Shown: positions 16,652-26,616, numbered from the stretch's first letter. The stretch: DNA of 64,000 nucleotides from Enterococcus canis NBRC 100695 (GCF_001544375.1 NZ_BCQJ01000007.1:1-64000); one strand, 5' to 3'. Notes: a model not told the origin generated them from the sequence alone. Translations and numbers: made by a program.

Positions 16652-17294
16652 CATTTTGCGTATCGGAAGGGTCGCCATGCCCATGATCGTGTTCAATGGG
16701 CACGTACTCACCGCCAAAGATGCGGTGGTACCACTTGTTGGCATCGCGGTAAGAAAAGACCCACAGTCCTGAGATAACAAAACGACCGATTAAGGCAATT
16801 GGCGGATAGAAAAAGAGGCCCATAATCAAAACCAAATTGACTACCATTGAGATTTGACTGCGGCGGTCGCGCCTCAGCACGCGGCTAACATAAGCATCTG
16901 GACCATTGGCTTTGACCACTTGCTTACAAAGTACCCCAAAGGAAAAGCTCCACATGGTATAGACAACAACATAGAAAAATTCTGGCCAAACTTCAGTAGG
17001 AAACTGGCCTACCCAACTCGTAGTGGCCGGACACAAGGTCAGCCAGAACAGCCAGAAAATATTGGCCCAAACAACGCGGTAATTGATTTTCTCTGCCATT
17101 TGAAAGACCCGGTGGTGATTGACCCAGATCACGGCGACAAAAATGAAACTGACTATATAGGCTAGTAAGGTATGACGAATATCCCAAACAGCACTAAGAC
17201 TGGGAATATCCGGAAATTCGATATCTAAAACTAACAGCGTAATTACAATGGCAACGACACCATCTGTAAAGGCTTCTAAACGGTTTTTGGTCAT
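16641..17294 (-). CDS. TMEM175-family (DUF1211) potassium channel-like membrane protein
   Basis: 217 aa. It starts TKNRLEAFTDGVVAIVITLL, the family hallmark (R-x3-F-[ST]-D) on the first pore helix, followed by five more TM segments (about residues 40-60, 70-90, 105-125, 150-170, 172-190) and a His/Asp-rich tail. Bacterial members conduct potassium without a classical selectivity filter. GAAGAGGTGAGAAC precedes the ATG. It is convergent with argH and divergent from brnQ; no partner gene is evident. Confidence 0.85.
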   Translation of the reverse strand: MTKNRLEAFTDGVVAIVITLLVLDIEFPDIPSLSAVWDIRHTLLAYIVSFIFVAVIWVNHHRVFQMAEKINYRVVWANIFWLFWLTLCPATTSWVGQFPTEVWPEFFYVVVYTMWSFSFGVLCKQVVKANGPDAYVSRVLRRDRRSQISMVVNLVLIMGLFFYPPIALIGRFVISGLWVFSYRDANKWYHRIFGGEYVPIEHDHGHGDPSDTQNEKL

Positions 17295-17360
17295 GTTCTC
17301 ACCTCTTCTCTAGTTTACCACGATTTTTAAAAAGTGGATAAAATGAACGAACCTGGTAAG

Positions 17361-17375
17361 CTTTTTCAGAAAATT
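17361..17375 (+). promoter_or_regulatory. CodY-box-like site upstream of brnQ
   Basis: CTTTTTCAGAAAATT matches 13 of 15 positions of the CodY consensus AATTTTCWGAAAATT. It lies 23 bp before the -35 of the brnQ promoter. CodY repression of branched-chain amino acid uptake is well known in Firmicutes, so this is a credible site. Confidence 0.65.
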
Positions 17376-17397
17376 CAGCTATTTTTTTGAAAATGAA

Positions 17398-17426
17398 TTG
17401 TTATTCTTTCCACCTTCTGCTATTTT
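17398..17426 (+). promoter_or_regulatory. Promoter of brnQ
   Basis: TTGTTA (17398-17403), 17-bp spacer, TATTTT (17421-17426), about 32 bp before the brnQ start codon. Confidence 0.55.
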
Positions 17427-17458
17427 AAAGATAACTTTCAGAAGGAAGCTGGTGTGTT

Positions 17459-18805
17459 ATGACAAAAAAATTGCAACTAAAAGACTATCTATATGTTGGT
17501 TCTATGTTATTCGGCCTCTTTTTCGGGGCAGGCAACCTAATCTTTCCAGTCCATTTAGGGCAAGAAGCTGGTGCAAATGTCTTTGCGGCTAATTTAGGCT
17601 TTTTAGTGACTGGTATTGGGCTACCTTTTCTAGGAGTAATTGCCATTGGTATTTCCCGAAGTAATGGGGTTTATGAATTGGCGCAACGAATCAACAAGCC
17701 TTATGGCAAACTGTTTACGCTCTTATTATATTTAACGATTGGGCCTTTTTTCGCTTTACCTCGGTTGGCCACCACCTCTTTTGAGATTGGCCTAGCACCT
17801 TTTATTGATGATTCGCAGCAAACCTTGGTTTTAGCACTATTTTCAGTACTATTTTTCGCGGCAGCCTGGGCCTTTTCTCGTAAGCCATCGCAACTGCTGG
17901 GCTATGTCGGAAAATTTTTAAATCCCCTCTTTCTCTTTTTGTTGGCGATCCTGATGGTCTTGGCTTTCTGGAAACCACTAGGGGCGGTTGGTGATGCGCC
18001 GATTCAAGCGGTTTATCAGCAGGATGCTTTCTTCAAGGGCTTCACAGAAGGCTACAATACCTTGGATGCGTTGGCTTCACTGGCATTTGGTATCATTATT
18101 GTCACTACCATTCGCAATATGGGGGTGGAAAAGCCTAGTGAAATTGCCCGAGATACCATTAAGTCTGGCGCTGTGAGTGTGATTTTGATGGGCATCATCT
18201 ACACCCTGTTAGCTTACATGGGGACCATGAGTTTAGGTGGCTTTCCGCTTTCAGAAAATGGCGGTATTGCCTTAGCTCAAATTGCCAACCATTATCTTGG
18301 TAATTTTGGTAGTATTCTTTTAGCACTGATTGTAATCGTTGCTTGCTTCAAGACAGCGATTGGCTTGATTACCGCATTTGCCGAAACCTTTGTGGAAGTC
18401 TTTCCGCAAGGCTCTTACGCGATGTATATTGCGATTGCGAGTATTCTACCCTGTCTATTCGCCAATGTGGGCTTGACGAACATCATCCAGTTTTCTTTGC
18501 CGGTCCTGATGTTCTTATACCCGCTGGCTATGACTTTAATGATTTTAGTCTTATTAAGTCCCTTGTTCCGCCACCGCGCTAGCGTTTACCGTATGACCAC
18601 CTTCTTCACCCTCTTTGCGGCGTTATTGGATGCGTTAAACGCAGCCCCCGCCTTCATTAAAGAGACCGCCTGGGCTCAAGCGATTTTGGCAAAAGCTGCC
18701 GCTTGGCTGCCGTTCTTCGGTATTGGCATGGGCTGGGTCACACCAGCACTCTTAGGTTTAGTGGTAGGTTGGCTGTGGTCTTTATGGAAGAAACAAGCTG
18801 TATAA
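17459..18805 (+). CDS. brnQ: Branched-chain amino acid:cation symporter (LIVCS)
   Basis: 448 aa with about 12 TM helices. It imports leucine, isoleucine and valine with sodium or protons. The N-terminus [20 protein letters not shown] with [10 protein letters not shown] is diagnostic of the BrnQ family. ATG 17459 follows GAAGGAAGCTGGTGTGTT. It stands alone between its own promoter and terminator, with a CodY-like box upstream suggesting repression when branched-chain amino acids are plentiful. Confidence 0.93.
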   Translation: MTKKLQLKDYLYVGSMLFGLFFGAGNLIFPVHLGQEAGANVFAANLGFLVTGIGLPFLGVIAIGISRSNGVYELAQRINKPYGKLFTLLLYLTIGPFFALPRLATTSFEIGLAPFIDDSQQTLVLALFSVLFFAAAWAFSRKPSQLLGYVGKFLNPLFLFLLAILMVLAFWKPLGAVGDAPIQAVYQQDAFFKGFTEGYNTLDALASLAFGIIIVTTIRNMGVEKPSEIARDTIKSGAVSVILMGIIYTLLAYMGTMSLGGFPLSENGGIALAQIANHYLGNFGSILLALIVIVACFKTAIGLITAFAETFVEVFPQGSYAMYIAIASILPCLFANVGLTNIIQFSLPVLMFLYPLAMTLMILVLLSPLFRHRASVYRMTTFFTLFAALLDALNAAPAFIKETAWAQAILAKAAAWLPFFGIGMGWVTPALLGLVVGWLWSLWKKQAV

Positions 18806-18816
18806 ATGATTGTGGT

Positions 18817-18847
18817 AGTTCCGTCTTCTTAGGCGGAACTTTTTTTA
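18817..18847 (+). terminator. Terminator of brnQ
   Basis: AGTTCCG (18817-18823) pairs with CGGAACT (18834-18840), followed by seven T's. Confidence 0.9.
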
Positions 18848-19006
18848 TTTGTTATTGAAATCGGAGCGTTATTTTTTCATAAAATCATATTTTTTTCTTA
18901 AAATACGATAGCTTAAATTGGGCAAAATCTCTAGAAAGCTTTGCGTTTCGTGACTATAATCATAGCTAGCAAAACAAAAACACCTGTGATTATTAAGGAG
19001 GCCCCT

Positions 19007-20482
19007 ATGCAATACGAAGAACTAATGATGGATACATCCATGCAACATAAATTCCGCCTGTTCCGCCTTTTACATACATACGAAACCGGCATCCATTCCA
19101 TCAGCGAACTGGCTGAAAAACAAGGGATGACCTATCAAAAAGCTATGCTCCTATTGGCCGATATTGATGAAGAGTTACAACAAATTGCGCCTACTCAGTC
19201 TTCTATCTTGAAACGCAACGGGAAAGTCGACACTACGCTATTACACGTAACGGTTGACAGTTATCGCTATGCTTTGTTACAACAAGCAGTCCCTTTTCGA
19301 TTGATTACCTATTTGTTGGAACACCCTGACAAAACCATTGAAGATTTTTGCGAAGTTTTCGATACAAGTCGTTCCACAGTTGGCCGCAAACTGCAAAAGC
19401 TGTCCAACTATCTTAAAACATATCATTTGCGCTTAACCTATAATCCCTTAGGCATCAAAGGGGATGAACGGATGATCCGTTTCACCCTCTTCTATCTTAC
19501 TTGGTTAGGCACACGAGGCAGCAGCTGGCCATTTGCCTTAGATATTGCCATTCCGCAACAATTGAAGCAAAAAGTTGCCACGGTTTTACCTTTGTCCCAA
19601 ACATACTTTGGTGAAAAGGAATTGGATTATTTTCTGGCGGTCTTCCATTTGCGCATGACGCAAGGTCACCATGTTGCTTACAGTCGTAAATTTGACTTCG
19701 TCTTGAAGCACAATCCGGCTTACCAATTCGACTGGCTGGAAAGTGAGTATGCTTTAAGTGGTAAAGAAGTCCAAGGAGAAGCCAGCTACTTGTTCCTACT
19801 AGGTCACTTTGCCCCCTTCTACACGGAATCTGGTAAAGCGATGGTTGCGCAAACGATTCAGAAATTTTCATTGCTAGACAATCCCGTGCTGAATTTCAAT
19901 CAAAAATTCCTGCGCTTTGCTGAAGAAAGCTTGTTCCATTTTCAAAAGGAACATTTTGATAGTCAAACTCTACTAGGGAATTTGTTGAATCTCAGCTTCC
20001 CTTTCTATGTTTTTGAGCGGCCTTTCCCTCATTTACGCGAATTCTTACCAAAAGACACCCACTCTCATGCTTACCGACAAGTGCGGGAGCGAGTCGCTGA
20101 GTTCTTTGAACAACAATTAGCATCACCACAATACTTGTTCTTCCAAGATTCTCAACAAGTGATGATCGATTTGTACACTCGTTTAGTCTTACCGATCTAT
20201 AACGATCTTATTCAACCTGAACCACTATCAGTTGCTATTACAATGGAACAAAATCAACTGATTCTGTCTCCAGTCGTCCAATTTGTCCGTAGTCTGCCTT
20301 TCATTCAATTAAAGGATTACTTTCCTAAAGAGGATTATGATCTATTGATCACTTCTTCTGCCATGATGGCTTTAAAAGACGTCCCAACCTTCTTCTGGGA
20401 ATTGGATTACGGGGAAGAAGAATTGACCCGCCTATATCAACGGCTCCGTCGCCTTTATTTAGAAAAGACGCGAGTTTCATAA
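19007..20482 (+). CDS. Mga-family helix-turn-helix regulator
   Basis: 491 aa from ATG 19007 (AAGGAGGCCCCT); an in-frame extension to 18941 has no binding site. Two N-terminal winged-helix regions are visible: SISELAEKQGMTYQKAMLLL near residue 40, and KTIEDFCEVFDTSRSTVGRK near residue 110, the second being the Mga HTH. The middle resembles PRD-like helical domains and the C-terminus (LPFIQLKDYFPKEDYDLLIT) an EIIB-like fold, as in Mga/AtxA. Such regulators answer sugar status through PTS phosphorylation. No target gene is obvious: it is flanked by brnQ and a convergent lysK. Confidence 0.8.
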   Translation: MQYEELMMDTSMQHKFRLFRLLHTYETGIHSISELAEKQGMTYQKAMLLLADIDEELQQIAPTQSSILKRNGKVDTTLLHVTVDSYRYALLQQAVPFRLITYLLEHPDKTIEDFCEVFDTSRSTVGRKLQKLSNYLKTYHLRLTYNPLGIKGDERMIRFTLFYLTWLGTRGSSWPFALDIAIPQQLKQKVATVLPLSQTYFGEKELDYFLAVFHLRMTQGHHVAYSRKFDFVLKHNPAYQFDWLESEYALSGKEVQGEASYLFLLGHFAPFYTESGKAMVAQTIQKFSLLDNPVLNFNQKFLRFAEESLFHFQKEHFDSQTLLGNLLNLSFPFYVFERPFPHLREFLPKDTHSHAYRQVRERVAEFFEQQLASPQYLFFQDSQQVMIDLYTRLVLPIYNDLIQPEPLSVAITMEQNQLILSPVVQFVRSLPFIQLKDYFPKEDYDLLITSSAMMALKDVPTFFWELDYGEEELTRLYQRLRRLYLEKTRVS

Positions 20483-20486
20483 AAAG

Positions 20487-20520
20487 ACTCCCTGATCTGG
20501 TACGATCAGGGAGTTTTTTT
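20487..20520. terminator. Bidirectional terminator, Mga-type gene / lysK
   Basis: ACTCCCTGATC (20487-20497) pairs with GATCAGGGAGT (20504-20514), loop TGGTAC, with A's before and seven T's after. The lysK stop codon is partly inside the T-run. Confidence 0.9.
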
Positions 20521-22057
20521 ATGCTGATGGAACTAATAAACGGGTCAAACGTTCAGGGCCAACTAATGAAACCAACAAATTGATACGCGGTCCACTCGTG
20601 CTGCCTAAAACCAACTGATAAATTGCTTGGAACAAGGCTTTTTGAGCCTCACGCTTGGCTTTTTTATCGGTTTCTGGGAACAAATCATAGACCGCCTGCA
20701 TTAAGTCCTCCGGTGCCTGTGCTAACAAGTCTACAAATTGATGGAGCTCCGTTTTGACGGCCGGCGTTAAGGTATCATAGGTTGTCTGATCAAAGGTTTC
20801 CCGAATCGTAGCCACCCGCTCTGGTGCATAGTGGGTTAGCCAATAGGCGGCTCTTGGTAATAATTCTTGAATTTCTGCTTCAGCTTGGCCTTCTTTTGTC
20901 AAAAGCTCGGCGACGGCAGTCTGGTCATTGCCGGTCAAGCTCAGCAGACTTACCACATGACTAAAGCTCAGACTAGCTGCTCCGTCACCGCCGGTTAATT
21001 GGAAGGTCTGGGTCAAGTTTTCATCTGCTTGACCTGCCGCCACCTGTTGCCGCAGTTGTTCATAGGCGGCATAATTACGCAAAACATCTTCATCTAAGCC
21101 TAAATCAAAGGTCGCTCGCGGTTGGTATTTAGCGTACAAATAAAGGACGACTTCTGGAGTATACACAGATAACAGCTCGTCTAACGTTAAAATATTGCCG
21201 ACAGAGCTAGACATCTTCGCATGTGACCCTTTGATATTTACAAAATCATACGGCTCGTAGACCGGTGCCTCGTAATCAAATAGCTCCTTGGCAATGGCTT
21301 TGGCGACATCGAAGCTGCCATTTTTAGAAGAGTGATCCTTACCACCTGGCTCAAATTGAACTTGTTCATAACGCCACCGCATTGGCCAATCAACCTTCCA
21401 ATGGAGTTTAATGCGTTGCCCCTGACCGATTTGCTGCGTACCGCTATGGCCACGGGTACAATGATAGTGAATAGAAGATGTTTCTGAATCATAGTCTTCA
21501 ATCACGGTACTGTCATGACCGCAGGTATCACAGTAGAGTGAGATGGGGTAATAGGCGGCCCGCTCCGCCGCGTCCGGCGCCTCTGTCCGGAAACGGGCAA
21601 TAATATCATAAATCGCCAAGCGCTCGTCCATGATATGTTTCAAGGCCTCATCATACACCCCGCCTTCATAACACTGCGTCTCATAAATGTATGCTGGTTG
21701 AATCCCTAATTTCCGTAAGCCCGCTTCAAATTGGGCTTCAAAATAAGCCCCGTAAGACGCCGCCTGTTGATCTGGACTAGGGATTTTCGTATAAGGCAGG
21801 CCAATGGCATCAGGATCGACACCCGTGACGTTGTGAGGGATTTTCCGTAAACGGTCGTAGTCGTCCCAAGATAGGATAAATCGCGGCTCTTTGCCTAAAG
21901 CCTTCAAGGCCTCTGTCACGAAAAAAGTCGTGGCGATTTCGCGGAAGTTTCCAACATGAACATAGCCTGAGGGACTAACCCCTGAGGCACAAGTATAGTG
22001 CTCTGCGTCTGGTTGTCGTGAAATGATTTTTTGTGCTGCTTCAAATGCCCAATGCAT
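20519..22057 (-). CDS. lysK: Class I lysyl-tRNA synthetase
   Basis: 512 aa. It carries class I signatures: SGVSPSGYVHVGNFRE (HIGH-type, residues ~25-40) and HAKMSSSVGN (KMSKS-type, near residue 280). YCDTCGHDS with a later Cys-Thr-Arg-Gly-His stretch suggests a metal-binding insert. It charges tRNA-Lys by the archaeal/spirochaete-type enzyme rather than the usual bacterial class II LysS. AAGGAGGAGACGCG lies before the ATG. It is the third gene of an operon after mprF and an ABC1 kinase, so it may supply Lys-tRNA for membrane lysinylation. Whether the genome also has a class II enzyme cannot be seen here. Confidence 0.92.
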   Translation of the reverse strand: MHWAFEAAQKIISRQPDAEHYTCASGVSPSGYVHVGNFREIATTFFVTEALKALGKEPRFILSWDDYDRLRKIPHNVTGVDPDAIGLPYTKIPSPDQQAASYGAYFEAQFEAGLRKLGIQPAYIYETQCYEGGVYDEALKHIMDERLAIYDIIARFRTEAPDAAERAAYYPISLYCDTCGHDSTVIEDYDSETSSIHYHCTRGHSGTQQIGQGQRIKLHWKVDWPMRWRYEQVQFEPGGKDHSSKNGSFDVAKAIAKELFDYEAPVYEPYDFVNIKGSHAKMSSSVGNILTLDELLSVYTPEVVLYLYAKYQPRATFDLGLDEDVLRNYAAYEQLRQQVAAGQADENLTQTFQLTGGDGAASLSFSHVVSLLSLTGNDQTAVAELLTKEGQAEAEIQELLPRAAYWLTHYAPERVATIRETFDQTTYDTLTPAVKTELHQFVDLLAQAPEDLMQAVYDLFPETDKKAKREAQKALFQAIYQLVLGSTSGPRINLLVSLVGPERLTRLLVPSA

Positions 22058-22072
22058 CGCGTCTCCTCCTTC

Positions 22073-24040
22073 TTAAAAGCGGCGGCGTTTACGCCAGTTC
22101 TGCCAACGTTTCCATAAAGCCCGTCCCACCAAACCAATAATGGTTAAAAGTGAGATACCATAACCAAACAGTCCTAATTTAGTCGCAAAACGACTGGTGG
22201 GGTCTGGACTAAACTCCACTAGCATAGAGGAACCCATAATCACCGCCGCTAAAACTAAGCCGGCGACTAAGCGGTTCACTAAACGTTCCGCTCCGTCAAA
22301 CAACTCATCCTTCTGCTTGACCTCGATATTCAAACGCGCCTGACCGGCATTAAAGGTGTCTAAAGCCGACACGGCTCGTTCAGGGAGCTTCGGCAATGAT
22401 TTACCGGTGGCTAACGCTTGCCAGCCGACATCACGGACGAAGGACTGCCAGTCAAATTTTTCTTGTAAATACATTTGGGCAAAGGGAATCGCTACTTGAA
22501 CCATGGATAATTCGGGATCCAACTGCTCCACGACCCCTTCCAAAGTAGCAAATGCTTTAATCAGCATGGTGACAGCTGAATCCATACGGAGATTATTACG
22601 GCTACAAATATCGATCATGCGCATAAACATCAGTTGAAAGTCCATCTGGCCAATCGGCAAATTATAGTATTCCTCTAAAAAAGTCGCCAATTCACCGATA
22701 AAGTTTTCTTCATCTACTGGACCGGTTCGCTGACAAATAGCTAAGATAGCCGCTCCAGTATCCCGCATATTTTTGAAATAAAGGCTCGTAATGACTTGGC
22801 TTAGTTTGGTAACCATCTGCTGATCTAAGCGACCCATCATGCCAAAATCAAGATAGACTAGGCGGTAAGGTACCGGCTTTTCACGGCCTTTGCGAAAAGC
22901 TAACGACAATAGGTCTGGATGGTCTTTGCCATTGCGTTTTAACGGATCAGCCGAGCGAATCAAAAGATTCCCTGGGTGGGGATCAGCATGAAAGAACCCG
23001 TCAACAAACACCTGCTTAATAAAGTTGCGAACTAATACATCGCCCAACTGTTGTTTAATCTTAGGATCTTCATCCGCTAAATGGCTTAAATATTGATTCA
23101 AGGGCCGGCCCTTTTTAAATTCCATCACGAGTAAACGGCTAGTACAATATTCTTCATAGATATAGGGTGTTTCAATGATTTCCCAATTATTATTAGCTTC
23201 ATAAAACTTACGGCCATTAGCGGCCTCGTGAGCATAGTCTACTTCGCTAAGTAAAGAGCGCTCCACCTCGGCCACGACCGCCTTAGCATCAACTACATTA
23301 CCATCTGGCACGATTTTTAACAGTGGCAACGCCCGTTTCAAGAGCGATAGGTCCAGCCGAATGTCTTCTTGGATAGAGGGGTGTTGTAGTTTCACTGCCA
23401 CCCGCTCACCACTGATTAACACCGCTTCGTGTGTCTGACCAATGGAAGCCGAGGCAAAAGGAACATCGTTAAATTGTTGAAAGACATCCTCAATCGGGCG
23501 CCCTAATTCCTGCACCATCGTCTGTCTAGCCACTGCTGGTGGATCCACTGCCACGTTGTCTTGCAGTTTTTGTAATTCTTGCACAAATTCTGGTGACATG
23601 ATATCCGTTCGTACCGATAACATTTGACCGATCTTAATAAAGGTTGGTCCTAATGCTTCCAAGCCTTTCCGGACTTGTTCCGGCTCTTTTTGACGGGCTA
23701 ACCGTGGCAAGATTTTATATTGGCGCATGATCCGCATGATTTCGCGGAAACGTTGACTCTCCTTTTTGGGCTTAGCTGATGTCGTTGCTTCAGGCGCCGA
23801 TGCCGTTCTTTCAGCTTTAGGTGCCTCTTTTGACTCCGATTCAGCATCTGTTAGCTGCGGTTTCGCTGTGGTTTCAGTGGCAGCTTCCTCCTCAGTAGTG
23901 GCTGCAGCGGTTGTGTCTGCAACTGCCTCGTTGTTCGCTGGCGTTACTTTTGCCTCAGCTGAGACAGCTGGCTCAGACGCTTCAATCGGCTCTGCCAAGT
24001 CTTTTTCAGAAGGTGTTGTCGCTGGCTCCTCTTTTTTCAT
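22073..24040 (-). CDS. ABC1/UbiB-family atypical kinase with low-complexity N-terminus
   Basis: About 655 aa from ATG 24040 (GGGAGGGG seven bases upstream); a GTG at 24046 overlapping the mprF stop is the alternative. The first ~100 residues are an Ala/Thr/Glu/Lys-rich disordered segment. The kinase-like domain follows with FIKIGQML (KxGQ), VAVKLQHPS (ATP Lys), HADPHPGNLLI and YLDFGMMG (metal site). Two C-terminal TM helices (LVAGLVLAAVIMGSSML, and LFGYGISLLTIIGLVGRAL) anchor it. In other bacteria the family supports isoprenoid-lipid metabolism. Here its operon partners are mprF and lysK, so a lipid-related role is likely. Confidence 0.88.
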   Translation of the reverse strand: MKKEEPATTPSEKDLAEPIEASEPAVSAEAKVTPANNEAVADTTAAATTEEEAATETTAKPQLTDAESESKEAPKAERTASAPEATTSAKPKKESQRFREIMRIMRQYKILPRLARQKEPEQVRKGLEALGPTFIKIGQMLSVRTDIMSPEFVQELQKLQDNVAVDPPAVARQTMVQELGRPIEDVFQQFNDVPFASASIGQTHEAVLISGERVAVKLQHPSIQEDIRLDLSLLKRALPLLKIVPDGNVVDAKAVVAEVERSLLSEVDYAHEAANGRKFYEANNNWEIIETPYIYEEYCTSRLLVMEFKKGRPLNQYLSHLADEDPKIKQQLGDVLVRNFIKQVFVDGFFHADPHPGNLLIRSADPLKRNGKDHPDLLSLAFRKGREKPVPYRLVYLDFGMMGRLDQQMVTKLSQVITSLYFKNMRDTGAAILAICQRTGPVDEENFIGELATFLEEYYNLPIGQMDFQLMFMRMIDICSRNNLRMDSAVTMLIKAFATLEGVVEQLDPELSMVQVAIPFAQMYLQEKFDWQSFVRDVGWQALATGKSLPKLPERAVSALDTFNAGQARLNIEVKQKDELFDGAERLVNRLVAGLVLAAVIMGSSMLVEFSPDPTSRFATKLGLFGYGISLLTIIGLVGRALWKRWQNWRKRRRF

Positions 24041-24042
24041 CT

Positions 24043-26616
24043 TCACCCCTCCCTTCCCAGTTCGCTGATGGCCGTTGCGACGAGCGAATGGCGCTCACTA
24101 CCGCCACGACCAATCAATAAAACTAATTGAATGAATACAAATAGAATACTGCTATGTTTGGGATACGCCAAATATAAGGACTCCCATTCCGTCACATAAG
24201 GCACAATCTGCTGATATTGGTCTTGCCAACCATAGAATTGTTCACTAAACCGGTAGAAAATCCGGGCAAATCGTTCGTGGATAAAGGCAAATTCATTGTT
24301 GCCGACTGTCGCTAAGGGAGCCGTTCCCACCTCGATTCGGGCTTTATTTTGCATTTCGGCAAAGAAATGGGTCAGTAGAAAGTCAGTCGCTCCGGCTGGC
24401 GCTGTGGGTACTAGCCGCAGTAAGTCAATACCTGCTTCATTTTGCCACAAGCGCGGCGTGATAAAGCCAATCACCTGATTTTCCGGCGAGCGCATGACAC
24501 CAACGGCTTGCCCTTTAAGATAATTAGCTTGGAAACGGCTATAACTAAACTGCTTTTCCCGACCGCCAGCCAAATAAGCTAGCGAAACTTGATGTAAGAT
24601 CGGCATCAATTCACTGGGAATTTGTGGGTACCACTGGAATTGATAGCCTTGATTGGCTAATTGTCGATTTTGGGTATTCTCAGTAGAAAGGCGGAACTGA
24701 TCCGCTTTAGGACTGCGATGATCCAAGTAACCCAAGGTCCCGATTTTCATAAAATGATAGCCTAGATCATGAACTTGTACGACGTAGCTTTCCGAGCTTT
24801 GATAGAAAACGGGCTGATAGCCTAAACGGTCAGCCTGTTTTAAAAAGGCCAAGGTAGCGGCTTGAAAATCAGCCGTATAGCCTAGAGGATCGCCTAAAAC
24901 AAAGCATTTGTTGGCTTTTACCTGATAAGGGATTAAGACTTGATCGCGACCAGCGACCCGGTAATAAAAACAATAACGATCCTTCAAGGTCAACCATTGA
25001 CTAGTACGGGTCCCGCCAAAGCGTTCAATCAAGCTTGCTACCCGACTTGGTTCGTAAAAATTGCCTAGAACCTCATCAGTGGTAGTTAAATATTGATACA
25101 GCGTCACTAGCACTAACGCGGAAAGACCGATGCCAATCAACCCCGAGAACCAAACAGTATCTGAGGGAAAGAACAGCAGCATTTTACCGGCCCATTGGTT
25201 ATTTTTCTGATAGCCAGCAATACCGTATAAAATCAAGAGAAAGCCAAACAGCAGACCATCCACTAAGAGGGCACCCCAGGAGTAGACAAATTTTTCTCGA
25301 TACAACTCTTTACGCGAATAAAAGACTGCAATCAAAAGGACGCTGTACAGCAAAATCAGCTGCCATGAACGGGTATGTAAAATCGTGTTGCCAATACTAA
25401 AAGCTAGTACTAAAACGGTGGGCCAATAGGCCTTTTTGACTTTAGCAGCAATGCCCCGCGCGAGACCTAAGAGTAAAATTCCCACCATAATATTCAGCGT
25501 CTGATCCAAAAAATTAAAAGTGTAGGAAGTCAGCCAAGCAAAAACCTGACTCAAAGTCGATAAATTAGTGACCGCCGATAATAACACCATGGTGATTCCC
25601 GCCAGATATAAAGCGGTGACTAATAAAGCATGGGCGGTTTTCTGCGTAAAAAGCCGCGGCAGATTATCTAAAAGACGATTCAGACGGATACTGGTTTGGT
25701 GCAGAAACAATAGTAAGCCACTGAAAAATGGCAATAAATAGTAAAAGATGCGGTAAAACAGGAGCCAGACCACTGCCACATCTTGGCGAATCCCTAATTG
25801 GCTTAGGCCGACAATCATTAAGACATCAAAGGTGCCGGCGCCCCCAGGGACCATCGTCAGCATCCCAATTAAGGATGCCGCCACAAACAAGGGGAAAATC
25901 CCCCGGAGTGCTTGGCCGTTGCCCATTAAGGTGCCAATAGCGGCAAAACTTAAAAAAGCCCCCAACCATTGCCCTAAAGAGGCAAATAATAACAACCACC
26001 GACCCTTTGGCAGAAAATCGGCAAACAAGCCCTTTTGGCGAAATTGGATAAACAACAGTAATAATGGCGCATAAGCCGCTCCGCCCCACAGCCATAGCGT
26101 GTATTGGCTAGCTGCCGTCGCTTGCCCGGTATACAAGAAACCTAGGGCTAAAAGGCACAGTAAAGATAGACCGCTTAATAGAAAAAGTGCGATTTTGGAG
26201 ACAGTCGCAACCACCTTCTTTTGAGGCACTTCCCCACCATAGTAATTGCCCCGCAAAGTTGCCGCTACCAAACCACCAAAACCCGCCAGATTATTAATGG
26301 TATTGGTAATCCAGGCTGACAAGAAAAACGTTTTTCTAGGTAATGGACTGCGTCCCTGCTCTTCAAAGACTCGCAAGGCGACATAGTCATATAACATCAT
26401 GGGGGTGACCGCTAAAGCGCCCATCAGCGCCATTAACAAGAGGTGGCCCCAACCTTGCTCCGCAAACGTGCTTTTCACATCCGACCAGCTAATATCTGCG
26501 GCAATATGGGCGACTTGGTTCACCACAAAGACCATGATCGAGGCGAAAAAAATCACCTTTACCAAGAGACTATGCTGTTGATACCACGTCGCGATTTTTT
26601 TAATTGTTTTCATCAT
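24043..26616 (-). CDS. mprF: Phosphatidylglycerol lysyltransferase / multipeptide resistance factor
   Basis: 857 aa. About 14 TM helices in the first ~520 residues form the flippase part (MVPGGAGTFDVLMIVGL is typical). The C-terminal ~320 residues are the cytoplasmic aminoacyl-tRNA-dependent transferase (FVLGDPLGY, GYQPVFYQSSESY, DLLRLVPTAPAGATDFL). It moves Lys from Lys-tRNA to phosphatidylglycerol and exposes it outside, lowering affinity for cationic peptides and daptomycin-like agents. GAGGGAGAGAACAG lies before the ATG. It leads an operon with an ABC1 kinase and class I LysRS, a striking functional match to its tRNA substrate. Confidence 0.93.
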   Translation of the reverse strand: MMKTIKKIATWYQQHSLLVKVIFFASIMVFVVNQVAHIAADISWSDVKSTFAEQGWGHLLLMALMGALAVTPMMLYDYVALRVFEEQGRSPLPRKTFFLSAWITNTINNLAGFGGLVAATLRGNYYGGEVPQKKVVATVSKIALFLLSGLSLLCLLALGFLYTGQATAASQYTLWLWGGAAYAPLLLLFIQFRQKGLFADFLPKGRWLLLFASLGQWLGAFLSFAAIGTLMGNGQALRGIFPLFVAASLIGMLTMVPGGAGTFDVLMIVGLSQLGIRQDVAVVWLLFYRIFYYLLPFFSGLLLFLHQTSIRLNRLLDNLPRLFTQKTAHALLVTALYLAGITMVLLSAVTNLSTLSQVFAWLTSYTFNFLDQTLNIMVGILLLGLARGIAAKVKKAYWPTVLVLAFSIGNTILHTRSWQLILLYSVLLIAVFYSRKELYREKFVYSWGALLVDGLLFGFLLILYGIAGYQKNNQWAGKMLLFFPSDTVWFSGLIGIGLSALVLVTLYQYLTTTDEVLGNFYEPSRVASLIERFGGTRTSQWLTLKDRYCFYYRVAGRDQVLIPYQVKANKCFVLGDPLGYTADFQAATLAFLKQADRLGYQPVFYQSSESYVVQVHDLGYHFMKIGTLGYLDHRSPKADQFRLSTENTQNRQLANQGYQFQWYPQIPSELMPILHQVSLAYLAGGREKQFSYSRFQANYLKGQAVGVMRSPENQVIGFITPRLWQNEAGIDLLRLVPTAPAGATDFLLTHFFAEMQNKARIEVGTAPLATVGNNEFAFIHERFARIFYRFSEQFYGWQDQYQQIVPYVTEWESLYLAYPKHSSILFVFIQLVLLIGRGGSERHSLVATAISELGREG

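Noticed and set aside
23766-24120. Plus-strand frames rich in Ala, Ser and Val opposite the ABC1 kinase N-terminus
   Set aside because: Shadow of the low-complexity Ala/Thr/Glu coding region on the other strand; no binding site or promoter.
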